Assembly (NCBI GenBank): GCA_949283445.1
Contig: CASDTD010000267.1
Coordinates: 1-7,184 of the forward strand
Direction: 5' to 3'
Length of the DNA: 7,184 nucleotides
DNA from: an uncultured Coriobacteriia bacterium
GTDB taxonomy: Bacteria > Actinomycetota > Coriobacteriia > Coriobacteriales > QAMH01
Shown: in pieces, positions 1-6,531 of the stretch
Layout: every line of letters begins with the position of its first letter
Position numbering within the stretch: position 1 is the first letter of the stretch
Notes under the pieces: model-generated
The model's database searches: none
What the model saw: the letters and a program-made list of their open reading frames with translations, nothing else
Told to the model about the DNA's origin: nothing
Position numbers and translations under genes: made by a program

Positions 1-313
<313 letters not shown>

Positions 314-913
314 TTACTCCTGGACTTCGGTGTAGGCCAGATAGATGACGCCGATTTTCCCATACTTTTTCTGCCCCGTCGTTGTAAAGCGCGTGGCAGA
401 GGAAAACACGTCTTCCGCCTTCTGCCTGTCGGCAAGCGCGTGCTCGTAGGCAATGACGGCGCCCGGACGCAAGTCGCCCTGCTCTGCCAGCGCGTCGAGC
501 AGCTCGAGCACGCGCGCTGCAGGCAATGCATATGGCGGGTCGAGCAACACGAGCTCGAACGGACACCCGCGCGAAAGCGCCCCTTGCTGGCAGGCAACGA
601 GCACGTCGTCGCCTCTCAGTTCCGCACGAGGTGCGCGTAGCTGCAGGCTCGCGAGGTTTTCGGCGAGCACAGCGCGCGCATCAGCATCGCGCTCGAAGAA
701 CAGGCACCGCGCGGCACCGCGCGAAAGCGCTTCGATGCCCAAGGCCCCGCTTCCGGAAAACGCGTCGAACACGGACACCCCCTCGAACGTGCCCAAACGG
801 GAAAACAGCGACGAGAACATGGATTCCCGCACACGGTCAGTCGTCGGGCGCGTTGTCTTCTCGCTGGGAGAGGCGATGACGCGTCCCCCCAGGTCTCCGG
901 CTATGATTCTCAT
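314..913 (-). CDS. rsmD: 16S rRNA (guanine(966)-N2)-methyltransferase RsmD
   Basis: RsmD uses S-adenosylmethionine to methylate N2 of G966 in helix 31 of 16S rRNA during 30S assembly. The 199-residue protein starts MRIIAGDLGGRVI, the family's typical N-terminus. It has a TRPTTDRVRESMFSSL segment (about 21-36), the SAM-binding motif FDAFSGSGALGIEALSRG (49-66) and the catalytic DPPY motif (125-128). Length is normal. An open frame continues upstream to 1159, but the true start is the ATG at 913, because the conserved N-terminus begins there and an AAGGGGG ribosome binding site lies just upstream inside the end of recG. Only one base separates the recG stop (917-915) from this ATG, so translation is probably coupled. 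It is followed by coaD. I see nothing missing in the motifs. Confidence 0.97.
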   Translation of the reverse strand: MRIIAGDLGGRVIASPSEKTTRPTTDRVRESMFSSLFSRLGTFEGVSVFDAFSGSGALGIEALSRGAARCLFFERDADARAVLAENLASLQLRAPRAELRGDDVLVACQQGALSRGCPFELVLLDPPYALPAARVLELLDALAEQGDLRPGAVIAYEHALADRQKAEDVFSSATRFTTTGQKKYGKIGVIYLAYTEVQE

Positions 914-914
914 C

Positions 915-3071
915 TTATGCCCCCTTGGCAGTCGCATCGGTATACGAGGAAAACGCCACGTCGACTTCGGCGGCCAGACGCGCGTGCGAAGGTTGGGACA
1001 ACAGCGGGTCGCCTGACAGCAGCTTGCGCGCGTCTTCGTGTGCGGCGGCGATGAGCTCGGCGTCGTCAATGACGTTGACCAGCTTGAGCGTCGCGGCGCC
1101 ATGTTGCCGGTTTCCCAGGACATCGCCCTCGTGACGGGCCCGCAAGTCGGCCTCGGCAAGCTCGAAGCCGTCGTCGCAGCTCACGAGCGCGTCCATGCGC
1201 GCCCTGACGTCCTCGTCGTCTTTGCCCGGGTCGGCGACGAGGAACACCTGCCCGGCATGCACGCCGCGTCCCACACGGCCGCGCAGCTGGTGCAGCTGCG
1301 ATAAACCGAAACGTTCGGCGTCCTCGATCATCATGACCGTCGCGTTGGGCACGTCGATGCCAACCTCGACGACGGTCGTAGCCACGAGAATGTCCGTCTC
1401 GCCTTCGGAAAAGCGCTTCATGGCCGCCTGCTTTTCCGCAGCGCCCATATGCCCGGTTAACAAGCCAACCTCATATTCGGGAAACACCTTCACGGAAAGA
1501 AACGCCGCCTCGTCTTGCGCCGCCTTGGCATCTGAAATGTCCGCCCCGCCGGAAAGCGAAGCAGCCATCCTGCCGTCTTCGGCGCGTTTGGCGCGCTGCT
1601 CGCGGGAAAGCCCCACGAGCGGACAGATGATGTACGCCTGCCGCCCCGCCGCGACAGCCGCCCGTATGGCTTCGTAGGCACGTCCCCGTTCGTCACGCGA
1701 GACCACCTGCGTCGTGACGGGCGGCCGCCCCGCCGGGCGTTTGCGTATGTAGCTTGTTTCCAGATCGCCGTACAGCGTCAGCGCGAGCGTGCGGGGAATG
1801 GGCGTCGCGGTCATGACCAGCAGATCTGCCCCCGGTCCTTTGGCGCAGAGCGCTGAGCGCTGGTTGACGCCGAAGCGGTGCTGCTCGTCGATGATGACCA
1901 GCGTCAAGCGCCCAAAACGCACGTCGGGCTCGATAAGCGCATGCGTGCCGAACAGGCAGCACAAATCGCCTTGCGCCGCCTGTTCCAGCAAGCGCGCACG
2001 TTCGGCGGCAGGCGTTGAGCCCGTCAGTACGCCCCAGCTGATGCCGCAAGCGTCAAACAGGCTGCCCAACTTGTCGGCGTATTGACGCGCGAGCACTTCC
2101 GTCGGCGCCATCATCGCGCACTGCGTGCCCGTGTCGGCGCATAAAGCGATGGCAAACGCCGCGACAATGGTCTTGCCCGTGCCCACATCGCCCAAAAGCA
2201 TGCGGTTCATGCAGGCATCCGCGCACATATCGGCTTCGATATCGGCGATGGCCGCCTCTTGCTCGTCGGTCAGGGAAAACGGGAGCTGTCCGCGCAGGCG
2301 TTTCACCGCAGCGCCCGCCACATGCGTGGTCGCAACACCCGACGCCGTTTCCGCCGCGCGGCGGCGCATCATCTCGATCTGCAGGTACAGCACTTCTTCG
2401 TAGGCAAGACGCCGGCGCGCCTGCTCGCGCTGGCAGGCGTCGGCGGGAAAGTGGATGGCCCGCAACGCGCTTTTGCGGTTCATGAGCTGCCGTGCCCGCC
2501 GTAGCGGCACGGGCAGCGGGTCGGTGACATCCGCACACTGCTCGAGCGCGTTTGCGATGAACCGGCGCATCCAGGTGGTGGAAAGCCCCTCGGTCGTGGG
2601 GTGCACGGCGATGAAAGGCGCCGTCGGCGCTTGGTCATCGGAAGCTCCCAAAAACTCGAGATACGGGGAGTTCATGCGCTTGTACCCGTACTCGAAGGTG
2701 ACCTTGCCAGAAAACGCCACGCGCGCGCCCTGCTTGAAGCGCTTGGCCACCCATGGCTGGCGAAACCACACGCCCAAAAGCACCCCCGAGTCGTCGACAA
2801 GCGACACCTCGACGATATCGAGACGTGGGCGGGGTGTGCGCTGAGAAACCTCGTAGACGGTGCCCACGACGGTGACCGTCTGCCCGATCTGCGCTTGGGC
2901 GATGGAAACGACGTTCGAAAGGTCTATATAGCGATGCGGATAACAGGTCAGAAGATCATAGACTGTGTGTATGCCCATCTTGGCGAGCAGCTTGGCCCGC
3001 GGCGCGCTCACGGCCCGAACCTGCTCGACGCTGGCGCCGAGCAGCGCATCGCACTCCGCCCGCGCCGTCAT
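915..3071 (-). CDS. recG: ATP-dependent DNA helicase RecG
   Basis: RecG is a monomeric superfamily 2 translocase that regresses stalled forks and processes branched DNA and R-loops. The 718 residues contain an N-terminal wedge/OB-fold domain (about 60-125, including QIGQTVTVVGTVYEV), then the helicase core: Walker A GDVGTGKT (294-301), APTEVLARQ (322-330), Walker B IIDEQHRFG (393-401), TATPIPRTLAL (421-431), and in the second RecA-like domain VATTVVEVGIDVPNATVM (563-580) and QLRGRVGRG (595-603). The C-terminal TRG-type segment reads DLRARHEGDVLGNRQHG (642-658), differing from the more common RGPGE/D form. The protein is about 25 residues longer than E. coli RecG (693); a charged, low-conservation stretch at about 488-525 likely accounts for it. 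The ATG directly abuts the TAG of degV (no gap), with a modest GTGGAAG ribosome binding site 5 bases upstream, so coupling is likely. Confidence 0.98.
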   Translation of the reverse strand: MTARAECDALLGASVEQVRAVSAPRAKLLAKMGIHTVYDLLTCYPHRYIDLSNVVSIAQAQIGQTVTVVGTVYEVSQRTPRPRLDIVEVSLVDDSGVLLGVWFRQPWVAKRFKQGARVAFSGKVTFEYGYKRMNSPYLEFLGASDDQAPTAPFIAVHPTTEGLSTTWMRRFIANALEQCADVTDPLPVPLRRARQLMNRKSALRAIHFPADACQREQARRRLAYEEVLYLQIEMMRRRAAETASGVATTHVAGAAVKRLRGQLPFSLTDEQEAAIADIEADMCADACMNRMLLGDVGTGKTIVAAFAIALCADTGTQCAMMAPTEVLARQYADKLGSLFDACGISWGVLTGSTPAAERARLLEQAAQGDLCCLFGTHALIEPDVRFGRLTLVIIDEQHRFGVNQRSALCAKGPGADLLVMTATPIPRTLALTLYGDLETSYIRKRPAGRPPVTTQVVSRDERGRAYEAIRAAVAAGRQAYIICPLVGLSREQRAKRAEDGRMAASLSGGADISDAKAAQDEAAFLSVKVFPEYEVGLLTGHMGAAEKQAAMKRFSEGETDILVATTVVEVGIDVPNATVMMIEDAERFGLSQLHQLRGRVGRGVHAGQVFLVADPGKDDEDVRARMDALVSCDDGFELAEADLRARHEGDVLGNRQHGAATLKLVNVIDDAELIAAAHEDARKLLSGDPLLSQPSHARLAAEVDVAFSSYTDATAKGA

Positions 3072-3938
3072 CTAGACTTCCACGGGAATATAGGAAAAAC
3101 CGATGGCGCCGCACGAGACGTGCGTGGTGATAACCGGGCCCGGCTGCCGCACCGGAACCTCCCGGTACCGCAAACCACTGTTCTCGAACGCCGATGCAAG
3201 TAGCTCGAGCCCGTCTGGGCGACGCGTGTGCATAAGGCAGATTTCAAGCTCGCCGAACTTGTCCGTGAGCTCTGCGGCGATATCGGCAAGTTTGTCCGCC
3301 GCGCGCTTCACGGACTTCGTCTTCGCCAGAATGGCGATTTCCCCGTTTTCGGCGACGGTGAGCAAAGGCTTGATGTTGAGCAGAGCGGCAGCCAGCCCCA
3401 CGGCTTTGCCCGCGCGCCCGCCCATGACGAGGTTTCTCAAGGTGTCCAGCATGAAGCACACGCTCGTCTTGCCCTCGAGCCGATGTGCAACATCGACGAG
3501 CTGAGCAAACGAATAACCCGCATCGCGCAGCTGGGCTATGCGACGCACGAACAGGTACTGGGCGACCGTTGCCGTGCGCGTGTCGATGACCTCGACTTCA
3601 AGCGGAGCGCTCGCTGCGGCCAGACGCGCCGTCTCGACCGTGCCCGAGAGCTTCGAGCCGATGTGCATCGAGATGGCATGCGTGTAGCCTTCCCGCGCCA
3701 GACGCGCGTACAGCGCCGAGAAATCGAGCGGCGTTGCCTGCGACGTCGTGGGAAGAGCGTCGCAGGTGGCGATGTAGTCATAGAACAGCTCGATGTTTTC
3801 AGGGGTGTTGTCCTGGTCGAAAGGCTCCCCATCGGGGCGCGTCACCTTGAGCTGCACGCACTCGACCCCCATCGCGCGCAGCTCGGCGTTGCTCGCATCG
3901 CAGGAGCTGTCGGTGATGAGCGCGACCTTTTCCGTCAT
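3072..3938 (-). CDS. degV: DegV-family fatty-acid-binding protein (FakB-like)
   Basis: DegV/FakB proteins hold a fatty acid in a buried tunnel and present its carboxylate to the kinase FakA, yielding acyl-phosphate for phospholipid synthesis. The 288-residue length is typical. Family motifs visible are ITDSSCD (8-14), TTSQATP (64-70), IGSKLSGT (93-100, with S95 at the head-group site), VIDTRTATV (117-125), LRNLVMGGRAGKA (167-179), LLNIKPLLTV (186-195) and QPGPVITTHVSCGAIG (265-280, with H273). The Ser, Arg (R175) and His expected for carboxylate binding are all present. It lies 18 bases downstream of fakA, so both partners are co-transcribed, which supports the FakB role over a generic DegV label. 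The ATG has a GAAGGGC ribosome binding site 10 bases upstream. Its TAG stop touches the recG start. The bound fatty acid species cannot be predicted from sequence. Confidence 0.93.
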   Translation of the reverse strand: MTEKVALITDSSCDASNAELRAMGVECVQLKVTRPDGEPFDQDNTPENIELFYDYIATCDALPTTSQATPLDFSALYARLAREGYTHAISMHIGSKLSGTVETARLAAASAPLEVEVIDTRTATVAQYLFVRRIAQLRDAGYSFAQLVDVAHRLEGKTSVCFMLDTLRNLVMGGRAGKAVGLAAALLNIKPLLTVAENGEIAILAKTKSVKRAADKLADIAAELTDKFGELEICLMHTRRPDGLELLASAFENSGLRYREVPVRQPGPVITTHVSCGAIGFSYIPVEV

Positions 3939-3956
3939 GTGCGCAGATGCCCTTCG

Positions 3957-5570
3957 CTATTCGATGGAGAACACGATCGGGTACAGGGGCTGCTCGCCGC
4001 GCTGCGCGTCGATTTCGAGGTCGGGGCACTTCTCCTCGATGGCCTCGGAAAGCGCCTCGAGCGCCTCGTCATCGAAATCCTCGCCGGCAAGCAGCGTGAT
4101 CGTGTCGTAATCGTCGTTGAGCTCGTCGATGAGCGCCAGCGTCACTTCGGAAACCGAGCTGCCCACCACGTCCAGCGAGCCGTCGGCGATACCGATGACA
4201 TCGCCCGGGGCAATTGCCTCGCCCTTGCTGGTCTTGGAATCTTTGATGGCCGTCGTGACCTCGCCGCATTTCACGTACTCGAGCGCCTCGCGCATGGCCT
4301 CGGCGTTCTCCTCCAGAGAAGCGCTCATGTCGACGGCGAACATCGCGGAAAACGATGCGGGGACGCTCGTCGTGGCGATGACTTCGCAGGGGATGTCCGC
4401 GTTTTCGGCAGCGGCCTGCGCAGCCATGATGATGTTCTTGTTGTTGGGCAGCAAGATGGCCGCGTCGCAGTTGGCCTTCTCGATGGCCTGCAGCAAGTCA
4501 GCCGTCGAGGGGTTCATGGTCTGGCCGCCGGAAACGACGTAGTCGACGCCCAGAGACTTCAGGATCTTGGCCGTGCCAGAGCCAGCCGCCACGGCGATGA
4601 AAGCGAGCGGCTTGCGCTCGGCGGCTTCGTCTGCGGCGATGCCCTCCGCACGCTCTTCGGATTCGAGCACCATGTTGTGGATGAAGACCTCGGAAACCTG
4701 CCCGCGGTCGGTCATGTAGTTCAGCACCTTGCCCGGCGTGTCCGTGTGCACGTGCACCTTGAAATCGGGATGGGAGCCAACGAGCAGCTCGCAATCGCCC
4801 AGAGAAGCCAGAAACTCCAGCGCAGCGGCCGTATCGACATCCTCGCTGTGGAAGAGGAACTCCGTGCAGTACATGTAATCGGAGCCCGCCCAGTCGTTGA
4901 CCTGCTCGATGGCGACCTTGGCATCCGCCTTCGTGAAATCGGCCGCGTTAGGGAGTTCGGAAGTCTCGCCCTTGACGGCGGCGACGAAGCTCTGAATGAG
5001 GATGGTCAGGCCGAAGCCGCCGGAATCGACGACGCCGTTTTCCTTCAGAACCGGCAGAAATTCCGGCGTGCGCTTAACAGATGCCAGCGCCTCGTCGGCG
5101 ATGGCCTGCAAAGTCTCAAGCGGAGTCGCGTCGTTTTCAGCGCAAATGCGCGCGGCAGCGGCGGCGTCTTCGAGCACGGTGAGAATCGTGCCCTTGACCG
5201 GCTTGCGCACCGCCTGGAACGCGACCTCCACGGCCTTGTCCATGCCCTTCGCAATCGTGGCGGACGTGAACTCCTCGGCATCGACGAGCCCCTCGCACAA
5301 GCCGCGCAGAATCTGGCTCGTGATGACGCCCGAATTACCACGTGCGCCCATGAGCGAGCCATGCGTGATGGCCTTGCAGAGCTCGGCTACGGTGGCGGTG
5401 GCGGGAAGCGCCTTGATTTCCTTGACAACGGATTCCATCGTCAAAGACATATTCGTTCCCGTGTCACCGTCGGGAACGGGAAAGACGTTGAGACGGTTGA
5501 TCTCTTCTTTGCGTGCGCTGAGCGCAGCGGCGGCGGTCGCGATGTACAGACGCAAATCGCTTGTTTCCAT
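3957..5570 (-). CDS. fakA: Fatty acid kinase catalytic subunit FakA (YloV/DAK2 domain protein)
   Basis: FakA phosphorylates FakB-bound fatty acid with ATP. The 537 residues have the expected three parts. The N-terminal DhaL/DAK2 kinase domain (about 1-200) has NVFPVPDGDTGTNM (28-41) with the metal-binding aspartates D34 and D36, HGSLMGARGNSGV (70-82), VKGTILTVLED (125-135) and VLKENGVVDSGGFGL (174-188). A middle domain follows (about 225-300) with C235 and H273/H275 in the sequence KVHVHTDTPG. In characterised FakA one Cys and two His in this area bind zinc, so I infer a similar site here. A C-terminal DegV-like domain covers about 320-537. Length is normal for the family. The ATG at 5570 has an AGGGGA ribosome binding site 7 bases upstream. 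It sits 36 bases after the Asp23 gene and 18 before degV. The Asp23-YloV pairing and the nearby recG recall Firmicutes, where yloU-yloV lies near recG and plsX. Confidence 0.94.
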   Translation of the reverse strand: METSDLRLYIATAAAALSARKEEINRLNVFPVPDGDTGTNMSLTMESVVKEIKALPATATVAELCKAITHGSLMGARGNSGVITSQILRGLCEGLVDAEEFTSATIAKGMDKAVEVAFQAVRKPVKGTILTVLEDAAAAARICAENDATPLETLQAIADEALASVKRTPEFLPVLKENGVVDSGGFGLTILIQSFVAAVKGETSELPNAADFTKADAKVAIEQVNDWAGSDYMYCTEFLFHSEDVDTAAALEFLASLGDCELLVGSHPDFKVHVHTDTPGKVLNYMTDRGQVSEVFIHNMVLESEERAEGIAADEAAERKPLAFIAVAAGSGTAKILKSLGVDYVVSGGQTMNPSTADLLQAIEKANCDAAILLPNNKNIIMAAQAAAENADIPCEVIATTSVPASFSAMFAVDMSASLEENAEAMREALEYVKCGEVTTAIKDSKTSKGEAIAPGDVIGIADGSLDVVGSSVSEVTLALIDELNDDYDTITLLAGEDFDDEALEALSEAIEEKCPDLEIDAQRGEQPLYPIVFSIE

Positions 5571-5606
5571 GGATGAATCCCCTAAGTTGCTGTTACGTTG
5601 GTACGA

Positions 5607-5954
5607 CTAGTTTCTGACCTTGATGCCCTGGACGTGGATGTCCACGTCCGCTACCGGAAGCTGGGCGGAATCATTGAGGACAAACCTTACTTTCTCGGCA
5701 AGCATGCGGCTGACCTCGGCAATGTTGGTGCCGTGTTCGATGATGATGTAGAGGTCGACGTGAACGCCCTCATCGGTCATCTCGACTTCGATGCCGCGAC
5801 GCAGGCGGCTTGCCGGCAGGAGCTTGGCGATGCCATCGGAAAGCGTGGGTGCCGCCATGCCGACGACGCCATAGCTCTCGAGGGCTGCATAGCCCGCCAT
5901 ATCGGCGATAACATCATTTGCGACGGACAATCCGCCGGGTATAGTCTCGGCCAT
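5607..5954 (-). CDS. Asp23/Gls24 family (YloU-like) protein
   Basis: This is a small 115-residue Asp23/Gls24-family protein (formerly DUF322). Members are abundant cytoplasmic proteins linked to envelope stress in staphylococci and enterococci; the exact biochemical role of the YloU type next to fakA is not settled. Family features seen are SYGVVGMAAPTLSDGIAKLL (27-46), VDLYIIIEHGTNIAEVS (66-82) and the C-terminal VDIHVQGIKV (104-113). No signal peptide or membrane segment is visible. The ATG at 5954 has a strong AAAGGAG ribosome binding site (5970-5964, 9 bases upstream), the best in the operon, consistent with its being the first and perhaps most highly translated gene. Linkage to fakA suggests a role connected to membrane lipid status, which is inference. 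Confidence 0.93.
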   Translation of the reverse strand: MAETIPGGLSVANDVIADMAGYAALESYGVVGMAAPTLSDGIAKLLPASRLRRGIEVEMTDEGVHVDLYIIIEHGTNIAEVSRMLAEKVRFVLNDSAQLPVADVDIHVQGIKVRN

Positions 5955-5997
5955 AGGGTGTTGCTCCTTTGCGGCTACTCGTAGTTAACAGACGTGT

Positions 5998-6026
5998 ATT
6001 GTAGGACAGATACGCACATCACTCGT
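5998..6026 (-). promoter_or_regulatory. Candidate promoter of the asp23-fakA-degV-recG-rsmD-coaD operon
   Basis: Read on the minus strand, TACAAT at 6003-5998 matches the sigma-70 -10 consensus at five of six bases. It would start transcription near 5991, giving a leader of about 37 bases that ends with the strong AAAGGAG site. At a 17-base spacing the -35 position (6026-6021) reads ACGAGT, a poor match to TTGACA. This could mean a weak promoter, an alternative sigma factor or dependence on an activator. The dyad at 6009-6029 covers the -35 position. Transcription start is inferred only. Confidence 0.4.
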
Positions 6027-6029
6027 ATC
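6009..6029. promoter_or_regulatory. 21-base dyad, possible operator or activator site
   Basis: GATACG at 6009-6014 and CGTATC at 6024-6029 are perfect inverted 6-base half-sites separated by nine bases. Half-site centres are 15 bases apart, somewhat longer than one helical turn. The dyad overlaps the place of the -35 element of the proposed asp23 promoter, where a regulator could block or replace -35 contacts. A short RNA hairpin is a less likely reading because the site lies upstream of the presumed start. A 6-base dyad can also arise by chance. Confidence 0.3.
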
Positions 6030-6135
6030 GTACGCCAATTTTGCACAAAACCAAAACGCGCGCCACCCTGCCGGCACTCCACGATAACCGCAGCGGCAGT
6101 TGGGGGCGCTGCTGAGTACGGCACATGGCTTGCAG

Positions 6136-6203
6136 CGGCACTTAGGGGTGCTGCTGAGTACGCACGTTGCCTCTCCCGTACTCAGCAGCGCTGCGAAGTG
6201 CCG
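6136..6203. other. Long inverted repeat at the centre of the array
   Basis: The innermost inverted and direct units can fold on each other. GCTGCTGAGTAC (6150-6161) pairs perfectly with GTACTCAGCAGC (6178-6189), a 12-base stem with a 16-base loop. After a symmetric 6-base mismatch region, CGGCACTT (6136-6143) pairs with AAGTGCCG (6196-6203). Pairing can extend imperfectly through the outer units at 6078-6119 and 6220-6261, which sit at exact mirror positions. There is no U-run after the stem on either strand, so it does not look like an intrinsic terminator. Confidence 0.8.
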
Positions 6204-6215
6204 TGCGCGCGGCAC
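6198..6215 (+). other. Hairpin inside a repeat unit
   Basis: In the first direct unit, GTGCCG (6198-6203) and CGGCAC (6210-6215) form a 6-base stem around TGCGCG. The equivalent positions pair in the next unit (AATGC 6239-6243 with GCATT 6254-6258). They also pair in the third direct unit through G-U wobbles (GTGCC 6282-6286 with GGTAT 6295-6299), and only partly in the fourth. This stem competes with the long central hairpin. It suggests, without proof, that the direct units may act as RNA in the plus direction. Confidence 0.45.
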
Positions 6216-6428
6216 CGCCGTACTCAGCAAAGGCTCCAAATGCCCGAAACGCTGCATTCTCGTACTCAGCAAGGGCTCCAAGTGCCATGCGCGCGGTATC
6301 GCCGTACTCACCAAGGGATGCAAGTGCTCACAGCGGGACGTTGCCGCGCCGCACGCAGGCGCACTCAGGGACGCATGCGCTCGGCAGCGAGGAACACATG
6401 CACCCGACAGCGCTTTGCCCGCGGACAT

Positions 6429-6458
6429 TTGAACCCCGCAGCTTCAGTGCGCTACACT
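6429..6458 (+). promoter_or_regulatory. Candidate promoter of larE
   Basis: TTGAAC (6429-6434) and TACACT (6453-6458) are separated by 18 bases and resemble the sigma-70 -35 and -10 boxes (four of six matches each to TTGACA and TATAAT). Transcription would begin near 6465, leaving a leader of roughly 67 bases before the larE ATG. The promoter lies about 80 bases downstream of the repeat array, so the array would not be part of this transcript, though it could affect initiation. Confidence 0.5.
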
Positions 6459-6531
6459 ACGTCCCCGCTTTGGATACCTGCGACTACAGACAATAGGCCA
6501 CACGGGCCGTCATCTCATCAAGGAAGTTTCC

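Larger units (their letters stand above)
6078..6345. repeat. Array of six 42-base units, two inverted and four direct
   Basis: Six copies of a 42-base unit lie at 6078-6119 and 6120-6161 (minus orientation) and at 6178-6219, 6220-6261, 6262-6303 and 6304-6345 (plus orientation). Each unit starts with the decamer GTACTCAGCA (GTACTCACCA in the last). The start points are exactly 42 bases apart within each orientation group. A second block, close to AAGTGCC, occupies unit positions 19-25 in most copies, while positions 26-42 vary most. Units at 6178 and 6262 share 33 of 42 bases by my count. The two groups face each other across a 16-base centre (6162-6177). The divergence between copies shows that the array is not a very recent duplication. 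The family is not one I can name; it could be a dispersed intergenic repeat, a structured RNA or a regulator-binding array. Confidence 0.93.
5955..6531. other. Divergent intergenic region with repeat array and two promoters
   Basis: This 577-base stretch separates the leftward asp23 operon from rightward larE. I see no convincing gene in it. From left to right it holds the asp23 leader and candidate promoter (to about 6026), a 21-base dyad (6009-6029), a short AT-leaning segment (6030-6077), the six-unit 42-base array (6078-6345), a GC-rich stretch of about 80 bases with no feature beyond an 8-base palindrome CGCATGCG (6372-6379), the candidate larE promoter (6429-6458) and the larE leader. 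Open frames run through the array on both strands because 42 is a multiple of three, but none has a good start or a recognisable product. No terminator is expected between divergent genes and none was found. Confidence 0.85.

Noticed and set aside
914..1159. Upstream-extended start for rsmD at 1159
   Set aside because: The extra 82 residues overlap recG in another frame and lack family similarity; the conserved MRIIAG start and ribosome binding site fix the start at 913.
3228..5576. A 782-codon open frame on the plus strand opposite degV and fakA
   Set aside because: It mirrors two well-supported minus-strand genes, has Arg/Gly/Asp-rich low-information sequence with no family motif, and is explained by GC-rich codon use leaving the antisense frame open.
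6136..6203. Intrinsic terminator
   Set aside because: The stem is long with a 16-base loop and has no T-run following it on either strand, and it lies between divergent genes where no transcript needs to end.
6178..6345. CRISPR array
   Set aside because: If positions 1-25 of each unit were the repeat, the spacer would be only 17 bases and would be similar between units, the repeats are imperfect, inverted copies exist and no cas gene is near.
5985..6428. Open frames of about 100-150 codons over the repeat array on both strands (also 5994-6917 and 6100-6432 plus)
   Set aside because: They exist because a 42-base period keeps frames open; they lack good ribosome binding sites and recognisable products, and the one ending at 6917 overlaps larE in a different frame.
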